DNA of 64,000 bases, from contig NZ_LT629751.1 of NCBI RefSeq assembly GCF_900104805.1, positions 124,001-188,000 on the forward strand. The letters are read 5' to 3'. Below the pieces are notes generated by a model that was given only the letters and a program-made list of their open reading frames with translations, was not told where the DNA came from and searched no databases. Positions within the stretch are counted from its first letter, which is position 1; the number at the start of each line of letters is the position of its first letter. A program made the position numbers and the translations under genes. The DNA comes from Pseudomonas oryzae (GTDB taxonomy: Bacteria > Pseudomonadota > Gammaproteobacteria > Pseudomonadales > Pseudomonadaceae). Shown here piece by piece: positions 40,295 to 50,372 of this stretch.

Positions 40295-40642
40295 CTAACC
40301 GCTCTGCCGTGCGGGATGCCAGCCGTACCGACGGATGTCCAGGCGGTTGGCCATGAGTACTACGCCCTCTGCCTGCAGGCGACGGCGCTGTTCGTCGCCG
40401 GCGGGCGTGCCGGACGGCAGGGACAGGCGGCCACCAGCGGCCACCACCCGGTGCCAGGGCAGGGTGGTGGCCGCCGGCAGCTGGCTGAGGCAGCGGCCCA
40501 CCCAGCGTGCCGCACGGCCGAGTCCGGCCAGTTCGCCGAGCTGCCCGTAGCTGAGCACCTGCCCTGGCGGGATCTGGGCCAGGGTGGCGTAGAGGGCGCT
40601 GCGACGCGGATCGACAGGGGTGACGCTGGAGTCTGGGTGCAT
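40295..40642 (-). CDS. Alkyltransferase-like (ATL) DNA-damage protein
   Basis: The 115-residue protein is homologous to the C-terminal domain of O6-methylguanine-DNA methyltransferase (IPPGQVLSYGQLGELAGLG, helix-turn-helix-like). The catalytic cysteine of PCHRV is replaced by tryptophan, PWHRV at 62-66 (W63). Proteins with this change (E. coli Atl, Atl1) bind O6-alkylguanine without repairing it and flag the lesion for nucleotide excision repair; this is established for the family. It lies head-to-tail with ampG on the minus strand. Confidence 0.9.
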   Translation of the reverse strand: MHPDSSVTPVDPRRSALYATLAQIPPGQVLSYGQLGELAGLGRAARWVGRCLSQLPAATTLPWHRVVAAGGRLSLPSGTPAGDEQRRRLQAEGVVLMANRLDIRRYGWHPARQSG

Positions 40643-40702
40643 GCGCGATCTCCCGGGCGGCGGTTGATGTCCAGAGCATACCCCCTGCTGCGCCGCCGCG
40701 GG

Positions 40703-40730
40703 TTGTCCGCGCAGCGCGACTGCGGATAAT
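40703..40730 (+). promoter_or_regulatory. Promoter of the DUF481 gene
   Basis: TTGTCC (40703-40708) and GATAAT (40725-40730) are spaced by 16 bases. They lie about 30 bases before the predicted start. Confidence 0.5.
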
Positions 40731-40758
40731 GGCGCGCTTTCCGCCTGCCTGTACCTGC

Positions 40759-41769
40759 ATGCCCATGCGTCCGCTCTCCCTGTTGCTGCTTGTCTGCCTG
40801 TCCCTGACCACCGTCCCGGCCCTGGCCGATACCGTCTGGCTTAACAATGGCGATCGCCTGACGGGACGTATCCAGCTGTTCGATGGCGACAGGCTGCTGT
40901 TCGAGACCGACTACGCCGGCAGCGTGAGCCTGGACTGGAAACAGGTGGCCAGCCTGGAGAGCGAGCAGGCGCTGCTGGTCAGGCTCGACGACGGTGCGGG
41001 CGAGCATGCCCGCGGGCTGCGGCGGGCTGCCGATGGTCGGGTCGAACTGGTCGACGGTGCGGCTCGCAACGTGGCGCTGGCGCGGATCAGGCAGATTCTG
41101 CCGCCGCGGTCCTTGGTCGAGGACTGGGTGTGGAGCGGTAGTGCCGACTTCGCCTTCGAATACGAGCAGGCCGACAAGGATGTCGAGGAGTTCGACGTCG
41201 ACCTGCGCACCAAGGCCCGCCATGGCCAATGGCGGCACAACCTCAGCGCCAGCTACGACCGCGAATCCAAGGATGGGGCGGAAACCGAGGACAGCGCCGC
41301 TGCCGAGTATGCGCTCGATCGCTTCCTCGGCGAGCACTGGTTCTGGCAGGGCAAGTTCGAGTACGAGCGCGACCGCATCGGCGAGCTGCGGATCCAGCGC
41401 ACCCTGGGTAGCGGCCCGGGATACCAGTTCTGGGACAACGAGCTGGGGGCGTTCTCGGTGGTGTCGCTGCTCAATCGCCACGACCTGGACTTTGCCACGG
41501 GGGGCGACGAGCGCCTGTACGCACTGGGCTTCAAGTGGGACTACAACCGCTTCCTGTTCGGCAAGCGCTTCGAGCTGTTCAGCCACGGCGAGCTGGGCGT
41601 GCCGTTCATCGATGCCATCGACTACAAGCTCGAGAGCGACCTGGGCCTGCGCTACAGGATCACCAGCTGGGCCTCGCTGCACCTCAAGGGCGAATGGGAT
41701 CAGTTGCGTGGCGAGCAGGGGGCTATCGACGAGTCGACCTACAGCGTCGGCTTCGGCGTCGGCTGGTAG
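40759..41769 (+). CDS. DUF481-family outer-membrane beta-barrel protein
   Basis: From the ATG at 40759 the 336-residue protein has a signal peptide (MRPLSLLLLVCLSLTTVPALA). A small N-terminal beta domain (DTVWLNNGDRLTGRIQLFDGD, residues about 24-110) follows, then a C-terminal domain of alternating amphipathic strands that ends ESTYSVGFGVGW, as DUF481 porin-like barrels do. E. coli YdiY is a salt-inducible relative; function is otherwise unknown. An ATG six bases later is an alternative start. The product stands alone with its own promoter. Confidence 0.8.
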   Translation: MPMRPLSLLLLVCLSLTTVPALADTVWLNNGDRLTGRIQLFDGDRLLFETDYAGSVSLDWKQVASLESEQALLVRLDDGAGEHARGLRRAADGRVELVDGAARNVALARIRQILPPRSLVEDWVWSGSADFAFEYEQADKDVEEFDVDLRTKARHGQWRHNLSASYDRESKDGAETEDSAAAEYALDRFLGEHWFWQGKFEYERDRIGELRIQRTLGSGPGYQFWDNELGAFSVVSLLNRHDLDFATGGDERLYALGFKWDYNRFLFGKRFELFSHGELGVPFIDAIDYKLESDLGLRYRITSWASLHLKGEWDQLRGEQGAIDESTYSVGFGVGW

Positions 41770-41795
41770 CGCGGGCGCCGGGGCGCCCGCGCTAC
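41766..41795. terminator. Long perfect hairpin overlapping the DUF481 stop codon
   Basis: GTAGCGCGGGCGCC pairs over 14 bases with GGCGCCCGCGCTAC around a two-base loop. It starts at the TAG stop and lies between two converging genes. No T tract follows. Confidence 0.6.
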
Positions 41796-41806
41796 GCTGG
41801 CCGGCC

Positions 41807-42565
41807 TTACAGGCGGATACCGCCGTCGAGGTCGAGCACCCGGCCGGTGAAGTAGTCGTTCTCGAAGATCCACGCCGCGGCATGGGCGATCTCTTCCGGC
41901 TGGCCCAGGCGCTTGAGCGGGATGGCCGAGGCCATCTTGTCCAGCGCCTCGGGCTTCATGCTGGCGACCATCTCGGTGGCGATGAAGCCGGGGGCGATGG
42001 CGCCGACGCGGATGCCGTAGCGCGCCAGCTCCTTGGCCCACACCACGGTCAGCGAGGCGACCCCGGCCTTGGCGGCGGAGTAGTTGCTCTGCCCCATGTT
42101 GCCGGCGCGCGAGACCGAGGAGATGTTGACGATGGCGCCCTCGCACTTCAGTTCGATCATCTTCGCCGCCACTTCGCGGGTGCACAGGAACACCCCGGTC
42201 AGGTTGACGTCGATCACCGCCTGCCACTGCGCCAGCGACAGCTTCTGGATCTCGCCATCCTTGACTTTGAGCAGCAGGCCATCGCGCAGGATGCCGGCGT
42301 TGTTGACCAGGCCGTGGATGGCGCCGAAGTCGCTGGCGACCTGCTGGACCATCTGCTCGACCTGCGCTTCGTCGGCGACGTTGCAGATGTAGGCGCGCGC
42401 CTCGACGCCCTTGGCCTGGCAGGCGCTCACCGCCTGGTCCAGCTTTTCCGGGTTGAGGTCTACGAGCGCCAGTTTTGCGCCGCGGCAGGCAAGGGCTTCG
42501 GCCATGGAGCGGCCGAGGCCCTGGCCGCCGCCGGTGACGATGATGACTTTTTCTTGTAGTTGCAT
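41807..42565 (-). CDS. Short-chain dehydrogenase/reductase
   Basis: The start at 42565 ([23 protein letters not shown]) gives 252 residues, normal for a classical SDR; the frame continues upstream without family sequence. The cofactor motif [12 protein letters not shown] ([10 protein letters not shown]), the catalytic Ser in NISSVS and the YxxxK of NYSAAKAG are all present, as is the late PGFIATEM. It resembles FabG-type 3-oxoacyl reductases, but no acyl-carrier context is nearby, so the substrate is unknown. Confidence 0.9.
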   Translation of the reverse strand: MQLQEKVIIVTGGGQGLGRSMAEALACRGAKLALVDLNPEKLDQAVSACQAKGVEARAYICNVADEAQVEQMVQQVASDFGAIHGLVNNAGILRDGLLLKVKDGEIQKLSLAQWQAVIDVNLTGVFLCTREVAAKMIELKCEGAIVNISSVSRAGNMGQSNYSAAKAGVASLTVVWAKELARYGIRVGAIAPGFIATEMVASMKPEALDKMASAIPLKRLGQPEEIAHAAAWIFENDYFTGRVLDLDGGIRL

Positions 42566-42844
42566 GAGGAAACCCCGAATAGGTCTGTTTATAGCGCCTG
42601 GCTGGCCCTCGCTAGGGTGCCGTGAAGGCCGCTCCGCGACGGCGGAGACTGCCGAGGCGTTGCTTCTTGGTCGGCTTTTGCAGTGCAGCATAACGAGTGG
42701 GCGGCGTCAACAGGATGATGTCGCGGTGCAGGCACGCCCGTGGCGCAGGACGACGGGCGGCGGCGGTGTGGCTTGAATTCCCTAGGCAGCGGCGCCATCT
42801 ACTGTCACAGTCGGGCGTTGTGCCCGTTCAGGAACCCCGAACCG

Positions 42845-43285
42845 ATGCGCCCACTGCTGTTCGCTTTCATCCTCTTCCCGCTGCTCGAGCTCGCCGTGCT
42901 GATCAAGGTCGGCAGTAGCATCGGCGTCCTTGCCACCCTGCTGCTGATCGTCGCCAGCGCCCTGGCCGGCGGTTTCCTGCTGCGCATCGCCGGGCCGGCC
43001 ACCGCCTGGCGGGCGCGTGCGCGCCTGCTCAGCGGCGAGGCGCCCGAGGAGGAAATGCTCGACGGCCTGCTGCTCGCGCTGGGCGGCTTCCTGCTGCTGC
43101 TGCCCGGCTTCATCAGCGATGTGCTCGGCCTGCTGTGCCTGCTGCCGTTCACCCGTCACGCATTGCGCGAGCGTCTGGTGCGCCGCGCCGGCCGGCGTAG
43201 TGCGCATCCCGGCCAGTCGCAATCGGAAGCGGGCCAGTCGCGGCCCCGGGTCATCGAGGGCGAGTGGCAGCGCCACGACGACTGA
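42845..43285 (+). CDS. fxsA: FxsA-family inner-membrane protein
   Basis: The 146-residue protein has three to four membrane segments (about 2-20, 27-48, 75-102) and the family's LLxLPGFxSDVLGLLxLLPxTR pattern (LLLLPGFISDVLGLLCLLPFTR), followed by a charged cytoplasmic tail. FxsA was named for relieving F-plasmid exclusion of phage T7; its normal role is unknown. The gene is conserved just upstream of groESL. In the preceding 279-base gap I see nothing beyond a possible promoter. Confidence 0.88.
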   Translation: MRPLLFAFILFPLLELAVLIKVGSSIGVLATLLLIVASALAGGFLLRIAGPATAWRARARLLSGEAPEEEMLDGLLLALGGFLLLLPGFISDVLGLLCLLPFTRHALRERLVRRAGRRSAHPGQSQSEAGQSRPRVIEGEWQRHDD

Positions 43286-43304
43286 AAAAATTTTCGCGGC
43301 GGCC

Positions 43305-43331
43305 CTTGAAATGCCCTTGCCGGCCCTCATC
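43305..43331 (+). promoter_or_regulatory. Sigma-32 heat-shock promoter of groESL
   Basis: CTTGAA (43305-43310) and CCCTCATC (43324-43331) are separated by 13 bases, the same spacing as in the E. coli groE heat-shock promoter (CTTGAA-13-CCCCATTT). No CIRCE inverted repeat is seen, so HrcA control is unlikely. Confidence 0.65.
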
Positions 43332-43478
43332 TAGCCGTCAGCGCAGGATTGCTTGAGGCAATCGACGCCCAGACTTTCGCGCCGCGCCCCGCGCAGCGCT
43401 CCCGGCAACGCCGGAATCTACCAACCCGCCGGTGAAACTCGCCGGTAGCTGGAAACAACCTGTTAGGAGAGATCGACA

Positions 43479-43772
43479 ATGAAGCTTCGTCCTCTGCATG
43501 ACCGCGTCGTGATTCGTCGCAGCGAAGAAGAAACCAAGACCGCAGGTGGCATCGTCCTGCCGGGTTCCGCTGCCGAAAAGCCGAATCGCGGTGAAGTCGT
43601 CGCTGTCGGCGCCGGTCGTATTCTGGACAACGGCGAAGTGCGCCCGCTGGCCGTCAAGGTCGGTGACAAGGTGGTGTTCGGCCCGTACTCGGGCAGCAAC
43701 ACCATCAAGGTCGACGGCGAAGACCTGCTGGTGATGGGCGAGAGCGAAATCCTCGCCGTCCTGGAAGACTGA
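43479..43772 (+). CDS. groES: Co-chaperonin GroES
   Basis: GroES caps the GroEL ring to enclose folding substrates. The 97-residue product has the family start [14 protein letters not shown], the mobile-loop region [23 protein letters not shown] and the end [16 protein letters not shown] good Shine-Dalgarno (TTAGGAGAG) precedes the ATG. It is co-transcribed with groEL 53 bases downstream from a heat-shock promoter. Confidence 0.98.
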   Translation: MKLRPLHDRVVIRRSEEETKTAGGIVLPGSAAEKPNRGEVVAVGAGRILDNGEVRPLAVKVGDKVVFGPYSGSNTIKVDGEDLLVMGESEILAVLED

Positions 43773-43819
43773 TTTCCCGCCGCTTTTCGCGCATTTCCTG
43801 AATTCCAATCGAGGTTTAG

Positions 43820-45466
<1,647 letters not shown>

Positions 45467-45490
45467 GCCGACCGGCCTCTCCAGCCCCAT

Positions 45491-45523
45491 AAAAAAACCC
45501 CGCGCCTGGCGCGGGGTTTTTTT
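45491..45523 (+). terminator. Rho-independent terminator of groESL
   Basis: A perfect stem of CCCCGCGCC with GGCGCGGGG around a two-base loop is flanked by seven A and seven T residues, so it can work in both directions. Confidence 0.95.
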
Positions 45524-45535
45524 ATGCCCGGGTGG

Positions 45536-46285
45536 CTAACGGACGGGTTCGTGCTCGGCCACCAGGTCGCGCGCAATGCTCTGCGCTAGCGCTTGCTGCG
45601 GGCGATACAGCAGCAGGCGATAGCAGCCGAGGCAGATCAGCCAGTCGAACAGCGCGGTCCACAGGTTGTGCGAGAGGAAGTGCGCCCCCTGCATCACCCG
45701 GCCGATGGAGAACACGCTGCCCAGGCCGAGGGCGAACAGCAGGGCGGCGCGCGCCAGGCGCGGCCGCCGGTCGCGCAGGACGAAGTACAGGGCGAACAGG
45801 GTGAAGCCGCTGCTGGCATGGCCGCCCGGCCAGCAGCGCCCGGGATGCAGGGTGGGTGCCCGCTCGGCGAGCAGCGGCGTGAAGGTCTCCGCGCCGCCGT
45901 AGCGGCTGAGGTCCCATGGGCAGTGCACTCCGGTGAGGGTCTTGATCGGGTTGACGATCGCCGTGGACAGGCCCATGCCCAGCACCAGATAGCCGAAGGT
46001 GCGCCGCCAGGCCGCCCACGGGCGATGTAGCCAGCTGGCCAGCAGGCCGACGATGGCCACGACGCCGATGAGGATCACGCCCTGCTTGGCGCGATCGTGC
46101 AGGAAGTCCTCGAGGAAGGCGCTGTGTCGTCCGCTGAAACCGACGCCCGGCTGGTAGAACAGGTCCGACAGGGCGAAGTCGAGCCGGGTCGGCTCGACGA
46201 TCAGCAGCAGAGCCATCAGGCCCAGCGGCAGGCCCAGCGCCAGCCAGGTGCGCAGCGGGCGCGAGTGGAGCAGGGGACGGCGCAT
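45536..46285 (-). CDS. PAP2-family membrane phosphatase
   Basis: The 249-residue protein has about six membrane segments and PAP2 motifs: KTLTGVHCPWDLSRYGG (a variant of K-x6-R-P), CWPGGHASSGF (P-S-G-H type, here PGGH) and SIGRVMQGAHFLSHNLW (S-R-x5-H-x3-D type, here with N). Relatives dephosphorylate undecaprenyl pyrophosphate, phosphatidylglycerol phosphate or lipid A (LpxE). Its ATG overlaps the stop of the sulfatase-like gene by one base, so the two are one operon, predicted to be ColR-controlled. The substrate is not determined by sequence. Confidence 0.88.
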   Translation of the reverse strand: MRRPLLHSRPLRTWLALGLPLGLMALLLIVEPTRLDFALSDLFYQPGVGFSGRHSAFLEDFLHDRAKQGVILIGVVAIVGLLASWLHRPWAAWRRTFGYLVLGMGLSTAIVNPIKTLTGVHCPWDLSRYGGAETFTPLLAERAPTLHPGRCWPGGHASSGFTLFALYFVLRDRRPRLARAALLFALGLGSVFSIGRVMQGAHFLSHNLWTALFDWLICLGCYRLLLYRPQQALAQSIARDLVAEHEPVR

Positions 46286-48264
46286 CAGTTGTGCTCCTGC
46301 TGGCGGCGCTGGGCGCGCTCGGCCAGGCTCAGGCGCGGCCCGCCATGCCAGGCCAGCAGGCCGTGGCTGAAGTCGTAGCTGGCGGCCTGGTAGTAGGCGA
46401 TGTCACGCGCGATCAGCGCATCGTCGCGCCGGGCGGCGTGCTCGCGGCTGGCGCCGAGGGCGTCGTCATGCCGGCGCATCAGGCGATTGGGACTGAGGAT
46501 CGCCAGATCGTGGCCGTCGAACAGGCCCAGATGCTGGTAGTTGCCGATCAGCACCCGTGGCGGATTGCTGTGCGGCTGCAACAGGTCGCGACCGAAGAAG
46601 GTCGACTCGTAGTCTGCCCCGAGCAGGCCGAGCAGGGTCGGCGCCAGGTCGATCTGGCTGGCCAGCTGACCGTCCTCGCGAGCCGCGACCCATTTCGGCG
46701 CATGGATGAACAGCGGGATGTGGTAGTTGGCGACCGGCAGGTCCTCCATGCCCGCACTGCCCGCGCAGTGGTCGGCGACGAAGACGAACACGGTGTTGTC
46801 GAACCAGGGCTTCTGCCGCGCCTTGGCGAGGAAGTCGCCGATCGCCCAGTCGGTGTACTTCACCGCGCCTTCGCGACCGTCGCCGGAAGCGATGTCGATG
46901 CGCCCGTCCGGGTAGGTGTAGGGGCGGTGGTTGGAGGTGGTCATCAGTTGCAGCAGGAACGGCTTGCCGGCGGCATGATCGGCGTCGGCCACCTTCAGCG
47001 CCTGGGCATACAGATCCTCGTCGGCCATGCCCCAGGCATTGGCGAAGTGGATGTCCTGCTTCGGCACGCTGCTCTGGTCAACGATGCGGTAGCCGTTGCC
47101 GCCGAAGAAGGCGTTCATGTTGTCGAAGTAGCCGCGTCCGCCATAGACGAACACGCTGTCGTAGCCCTGGGCGGCGAACTGTTGGCCGAGGCTGGCGTAG
47201 CCGCTTTCGCGCCCGATGCGCTTGACGATGGAGCGCCCCGGCGTGGGCGGCACCGACAGGGTGATGGCCTCCAGGCCGCGGTCGGTACGGGTGCCGGTGG
47301 CGTAGAAGTTACTGAAGAACAGGCTTTGCTGGCGCAGGCGGTCCAGGTTGGGGGTCAGGCCGCGCGGGTCGCCGAAGCTGCCCAGATACTTGGCGGACAG
47401 GCTCTCGATGGTCACCAGCACGACGTTGAGCTTGCTGGGTGGGCCGGGGTTGTCGATCTGCCGGCGGATATCCAGCGGCGCGCGCTCGTCGAAGCGCGCA
47501 TTCGGCTCCTGCAGCTCGTCACGGAGGATCTTGGCCGCCTGCTCGTCCGCAAGGGTGGGGTAGAACTGCGGGTAATCCAGTTCGTTGTTGCGGAAGGCGG
47601 CGAAGAACTGGTACGGGCCGTTGTTGGCCAGCTCGTGCTGGTAGGCGTTGCCGCCCAGCCCGCGTGGATGCTGCTGGTCGAGCAGCCCCAGAGCCAGGCC
47701 GGCACCGGCAGCCAGCACGGCGACAGCCGCCAGGCGTTGGCGCGGCGTCGGCATCGCGCTGGCCAGGGCGCGACCGCTCAGGGGGCGCAGGAGCAGGGCG
47801 AGTGCTACGGCCAGGGCTGCGATGGCGCCGAGCAGGCGAAATACCGGATAGGACTCGAGGATGTTGTGCAGCACTTCGTCGGAGTAGACCAGGTAGTCGA
47901 CGGCGATGAAGTTGAAGCGCACGCCGAACTCGTCCCAGAACAGCCACTCGGCCAGCGCGGTGAACAGCATGGCGAACAGGCTGGCGGCCAGCAGCGCGTG
48001 CAGCCACAGGCGGTGGCCCGGGCGTTGCCACAGGCCGGCCGGGCAGAGCAGCAGGTACAACCCCAGCGGCAGGCTGGCATAGGCGAGGAAGCCGAGGTCG
48101 TAGGCCAGGCCGGTCAGATATAGCCGCGCTAGGCCGGCGGCGGAGGTGGCGGCTTCCGACCAGTGCGTGATCAGCAGGGCGCTGCGGGTCAGGACGAAGA
48201 CTCCCAGCCAGCAGGCGAGGAGCAGCGATAGATAGCGAAGCGGGGCGGAGCGCGGCAATGGCAT
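46285..48264 (-). CDS. LtaS-like sulfatase-fold membrane protein
   Basis: The start at 48264 gives 659 residues. Residues 1-195 contain about five membrane helices, then a linker leads to an extracytoplasmic sulfatase/alkaline-phosphatase domain (about 275-620). Candidate metal/nucleophile residues are E287 in VTIESLSAKYLG and T325/T327 in the TGTRTDRGLEA segment; a late VADHCAG supplies Asp/His ligands. LtaS relatives transfer glycerol-phosphate from phosphatidylglycerol; Gram-negative members modify periplasmic glucans or lipids. It forms an operon with the PAP2 gene and diverges from colR, with a ColR-like box 70 bases upstream. Confidence 0.87.
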   Translation of the reverse strand: MPLPRSAPLRYLSLLLACWLGVFVLTRSALLITHWSEAATSAAGLARLYLTGLAYDLGFLAYASLPLGLYLLLCPAGLWQRPGHRLWLHALLAASLFAMLFTALAEWLFWDEFGVRFNFIAVDYLVYSDEVLHNILESYPVFRLLGAIAALAVALALLLRPLSGRALASAMPTPRQRLAAVAVLAAGAGLALGLLDQQHPRGLGGNAYQHELANNGPYQFFAAFRNNELDYPQFYPTLADEQAAKILRDELQEPNARFDERAPLDIRRQIDNPGPPSKLNVVLVTIESLSAKYLGSFGDPRGLTPNLDRLRQQSLFFSNFYATGTRTDRGLEAITLSVPPTPGRSIVKRIGRESGYASLGQQFAAQGYDSVFVYGGRGYFDNMNAFFGGNGYRIVDQSSVPKQDIHFANAWGMADEDLYAQALKVADADHAAGKPFLLQLMTTSNHRPYTYPDGRIDIASGDGREGAVKYTDWAIGDFLAKARQKPWFDNTVFVFVADHCAGSAGMEDLPVANYHIPLFIHAPKWVAAREDGQLASQIDLAPTLLGLLGADYESTFFGRDLLQPHSNPPRVLIGNYQHLGLFDGHDLAILSPNRLMRRHDDALGASREHAARRDDALIARDIAYYQAASYDFSHGLLAWHGGPRLSLAERAQRRQQEHN

Positions 48265-48333
48265 GGGACGGTTCCGGAAAGTTTGAGCGCGCGCAGCCTG
48301 CTCCCGTAGCCGTTGGCGGGGCGTGAGCGAGGG

Positions 48334-48350
48334 GTGAAAAAACTGTAAAA
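48334..48350 (-). promoter_or_regulatory. ColR-like box upstream of the LtaS-like gene
   Basis: Read on the minus strand the sequence is TTTTACAGTTTTTTCAC. It ends 70 bases before the gene and matches 15 of 17 bases of the box upstream of the methyltransferase gene at 50373. As I recall it, the ColR-binding consensus of P. putida ends in TTTTTCAC with an upstream T-T-N-A-C pattern, which fits. An AGGCTG stretch follows at the same distance in both copies. Confidence 0.7.
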
Positions 48351-48428
48351 CCCGGCCCTCGTTGGTTAACGTGGCAGCCCTGAGCAATCCCAACCCTGCC
48401 GCGCCAGGCGGCGGCAAGAGGCAAGCAC

Positions 48429-49112
48429 ATGCGTATCCTGCTGGTCGAAGACAACCGCGACATCCTGGCCAACCTGGCCGACTACCTGACCCTCAAGGGC
48501 TACAGCGTCGACTGCGCCCAGGACGGGCTATCCGGCCTGCATCTGGCGGTCAGCAACCACTACGACCTGCTGGTGCTCGACGTCATGCTGCCGGGCCTCG
48601 ACGGCTACAGCCTGTGCCGCCGGTTGCGCGAGGAGGCGCGCAGCGGCGTGCCGGTGATCATGCTGACCGCCCGCGACCAGCTCGACGACCGCCTGCAGGG
48701 CTTCCAGTCCGGCGCCGACGACTACCTGATCAAGCCGTTCGCCCTGTCCGAACTGGCCGCGCGCATCGAGGCGGTGCTGCGCCGCAGTCATGGCGGCGCG
48801 CGGCGCGAGCTGCAGGTCGCCGACCTGCACTACGATCTCGACACGCTGGAAGTGACCCGCGCCGGCCGGCGTCTCAAGCTCAACCCGCTGGGCCTCAAGC
48901 TGCTCGCCCTGCTGATGCAGAAGAGCCCGCACGTGCTGCGCCGCGAGTCGCTGGAGGAATCGCTGTGGGGCGACGACTGCCCGGACAGCGACAGCCTGCG
49001 CAGCCACATCCACCAGCTGCGCCAGGTGATCGACAAGCCGTTCCCGCGCCCGCTGCTGCACACCGTGCACGGCGTCGGCTATCGCCTGGCCGAGAGTTCC
49101 GATGAAGTTTAA
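48429..49112 (+). CDS. colR: Two-component response regulator ColR
   Basis: ColR is an OmpR/PhoB-type regulator that controls envelope genes in response to excess metals, polymyxin and phenol in pseudomonads. The 227-residue protein has phosphoacceptor D51 (VLDVMLPGLDG), the acidic pair E7/D8 and K102 in the receiver, then a winged-helix domain with SDSLRSHIHQLRQVI and HTVHGVGYRL. It overlaps colS by 11 bases and diverges from the LtaS-like gene. Identity is supported by its partner ColS and by neighbouring box sequences. Confidence 0.93.
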   Translation: MRILLVEDNRDILANLADYLTLKGYSVDCAQDGLSGLHLAVSNHYDLLVLDVMLPGLDGYSLCRRLREEARSGVPVIMLTARDQLDDRLQGFQSGADDYLIKPFALSELAARIEAVLRRSHGGARRELQVADLHYDLDTLEVTRAGRRLKLNPLGLKLLALLMQKSPHVLRRESLEESLWGDDCPDSDSLRSHIHQLRQVIDKPFPRPLLHTVHGVGYRLAESSDEV

Positions 49113-50367
49113 GCCCAGCCTCGCCCAGCGCATCGTCATCGGCTTCGTGCTGGTCACCCTGCTGGTGGCCGGCACCTTCGCCGTCGGTACCGTGGTCACC
49201 GTGCACCTGGTCGAGGAGCGCCTGCTCTCGGCGCAGCTGGGGCGCGATCTCGACCGCCTGCTGAAGATGGAGACCATGGACGAGTGGCGTGCCCAGCCGC
49301 GTCCCGACCAGCTGTTCCACTTCACCGACGGTCTCGAGGAATTCGCCATGCCGGCCGATCTCGAGGGGCTGGGCGAAGGCTTCCACGAGGTGTTCCGCAG
49401 TGACAGCTCCTGGCACGCTATGGTCCGCATCGTCGATGGTCGCCGCTACGTGCTGTTGCAGGATCAGAGCGACTTCGAGCGGCGCGAGCTGCTGATGTAC
49501 GTGGTGGTGGTGGTCGGCTTCCTGGTCAGCCTGCTGCTCGCCGCGCTGCTCGGCTGGTTGCTGGCGCGTCGGGTGATGTCGCCGGTGATCCGTCTGGCGC
49601 GCCAGGTGCGGCACCGCGACCAGTTGCTGGCGCTGGCCCCGCCGCTGGCGCCGGACTACGTGCCCGACGAGGTCGGCCAGCTGGCCGCGGCCTTCGACGC
49701 CACCCTCAGCCAGCTGCGCCAGGCGCTCAACCGCGAGCAGCTGTTCACCAGCGACGTCAGCCACGAACTGCGCACGCCGCTGATGGTGCTGGCCAGCTCC
49801 TGCGAGCTGCTGCTCGAGTACCCGGGGCTCAACGAGCCGGCCAGGCGCCAGGTGCAGCGCATGGCCCGCGCCACCGGCGAGATGCGCGAACTGGTGCAGA
49901 CCTTCCTGCAGCTGGCGCGCGCCCAGTCCGGCCAGGACAGCGGCACGCCGCAGGCGACCCTGCGCCAGATCGCCGACGAGCTGGTGGCGCAGTGGCGCGA
50001 GCCGATCGAGGCCAAGGGCCTGCGCCTGGACTATGTCGCCGCCGACGACGCCCCCACGCTGTACAACGCGCCGCTGCTGCGCGCGGTGCTCGGCAACCTG
50101 CTGCGCAACGCCTGGCACTACACCGAGAGCGGCTACATCCGCCTGAGTCTGCGCACCGATGGCGCCAGCGTCGAGGACAGCGGTGCAGGGATTCCCGAAG
50201 CGCTGCGCGAGTCGGTGTTCGAGCCCTTCGTGCGTGGCGAGCGCGAGCGCGGCGACGGCCTGGGGCTGGGTCTGTCGCTGGTGCAGCGGATCTGCGCCCA
50301 GGAGGGCTGGCGGATTCGCCTGCTGCCGGTCGAGCCGCACGGCTGCCGGTTCGAGGTGGCCCTGTAA
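49102..50367 (+). CDS. colS: Sensor histidine kinase ColS
   Basis: ColS senses excess Zn2+, Fe3+ and related stresses and phosphorylates ColR. The 421-residue protein has membrane helices at about 13-35 and 132-152 flanking a 96-residue periplasmic domain. Residues H35, E38, H105, E126 and E129 (FERRE, an ExxE motif) coincide with metal-sensing positions I recall from P. putida ColS. HAMP-like linker, phosphoacceptor H221 (DVSHELRTPL), N-box NLLRNAWHY and G-boxes follow. The ATP-lid DSGAGIPEALRESVFEPF is intact. Confidence 0.94.
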   Translation: MKFKPSLAQRIVIGFVLVTLLVAGTFAVGTVVTVHLVEERLLSAQLGRDLDRLLKMETMDEWRAQPRPDQLFHFTDGLEEFAMPADLEGLGEGFHEVFRSDSSWHAMVRIVDGRRYVLLQDQSDFERRELLMYVVVVVGFLVSLLLAALLGWLLARRVMSPVIRLARQVRHRDQLLALAPPLAPDYVPDEVGQLAAAFDATLSQLRQALNREQLFTSDVSHELRTPLMVLASSCELLLEYPGLNEPARRQVQRMARATGEMRELVQTFLQLARAQSGQDSGTPQATLRQIADELVAQWREPIEAKGLRLDYVAADDAPTLYNAPLLRAVLGNLLRNAWHYTESGYIRLSLRTDGASVEDSGAGIPEALRESVFEPFVRGERERGDGLGLGLSLVQRICAQEGWRIRLLPVEPHGCRFEVAL

Positions 50368-50372
50368 CGGCG

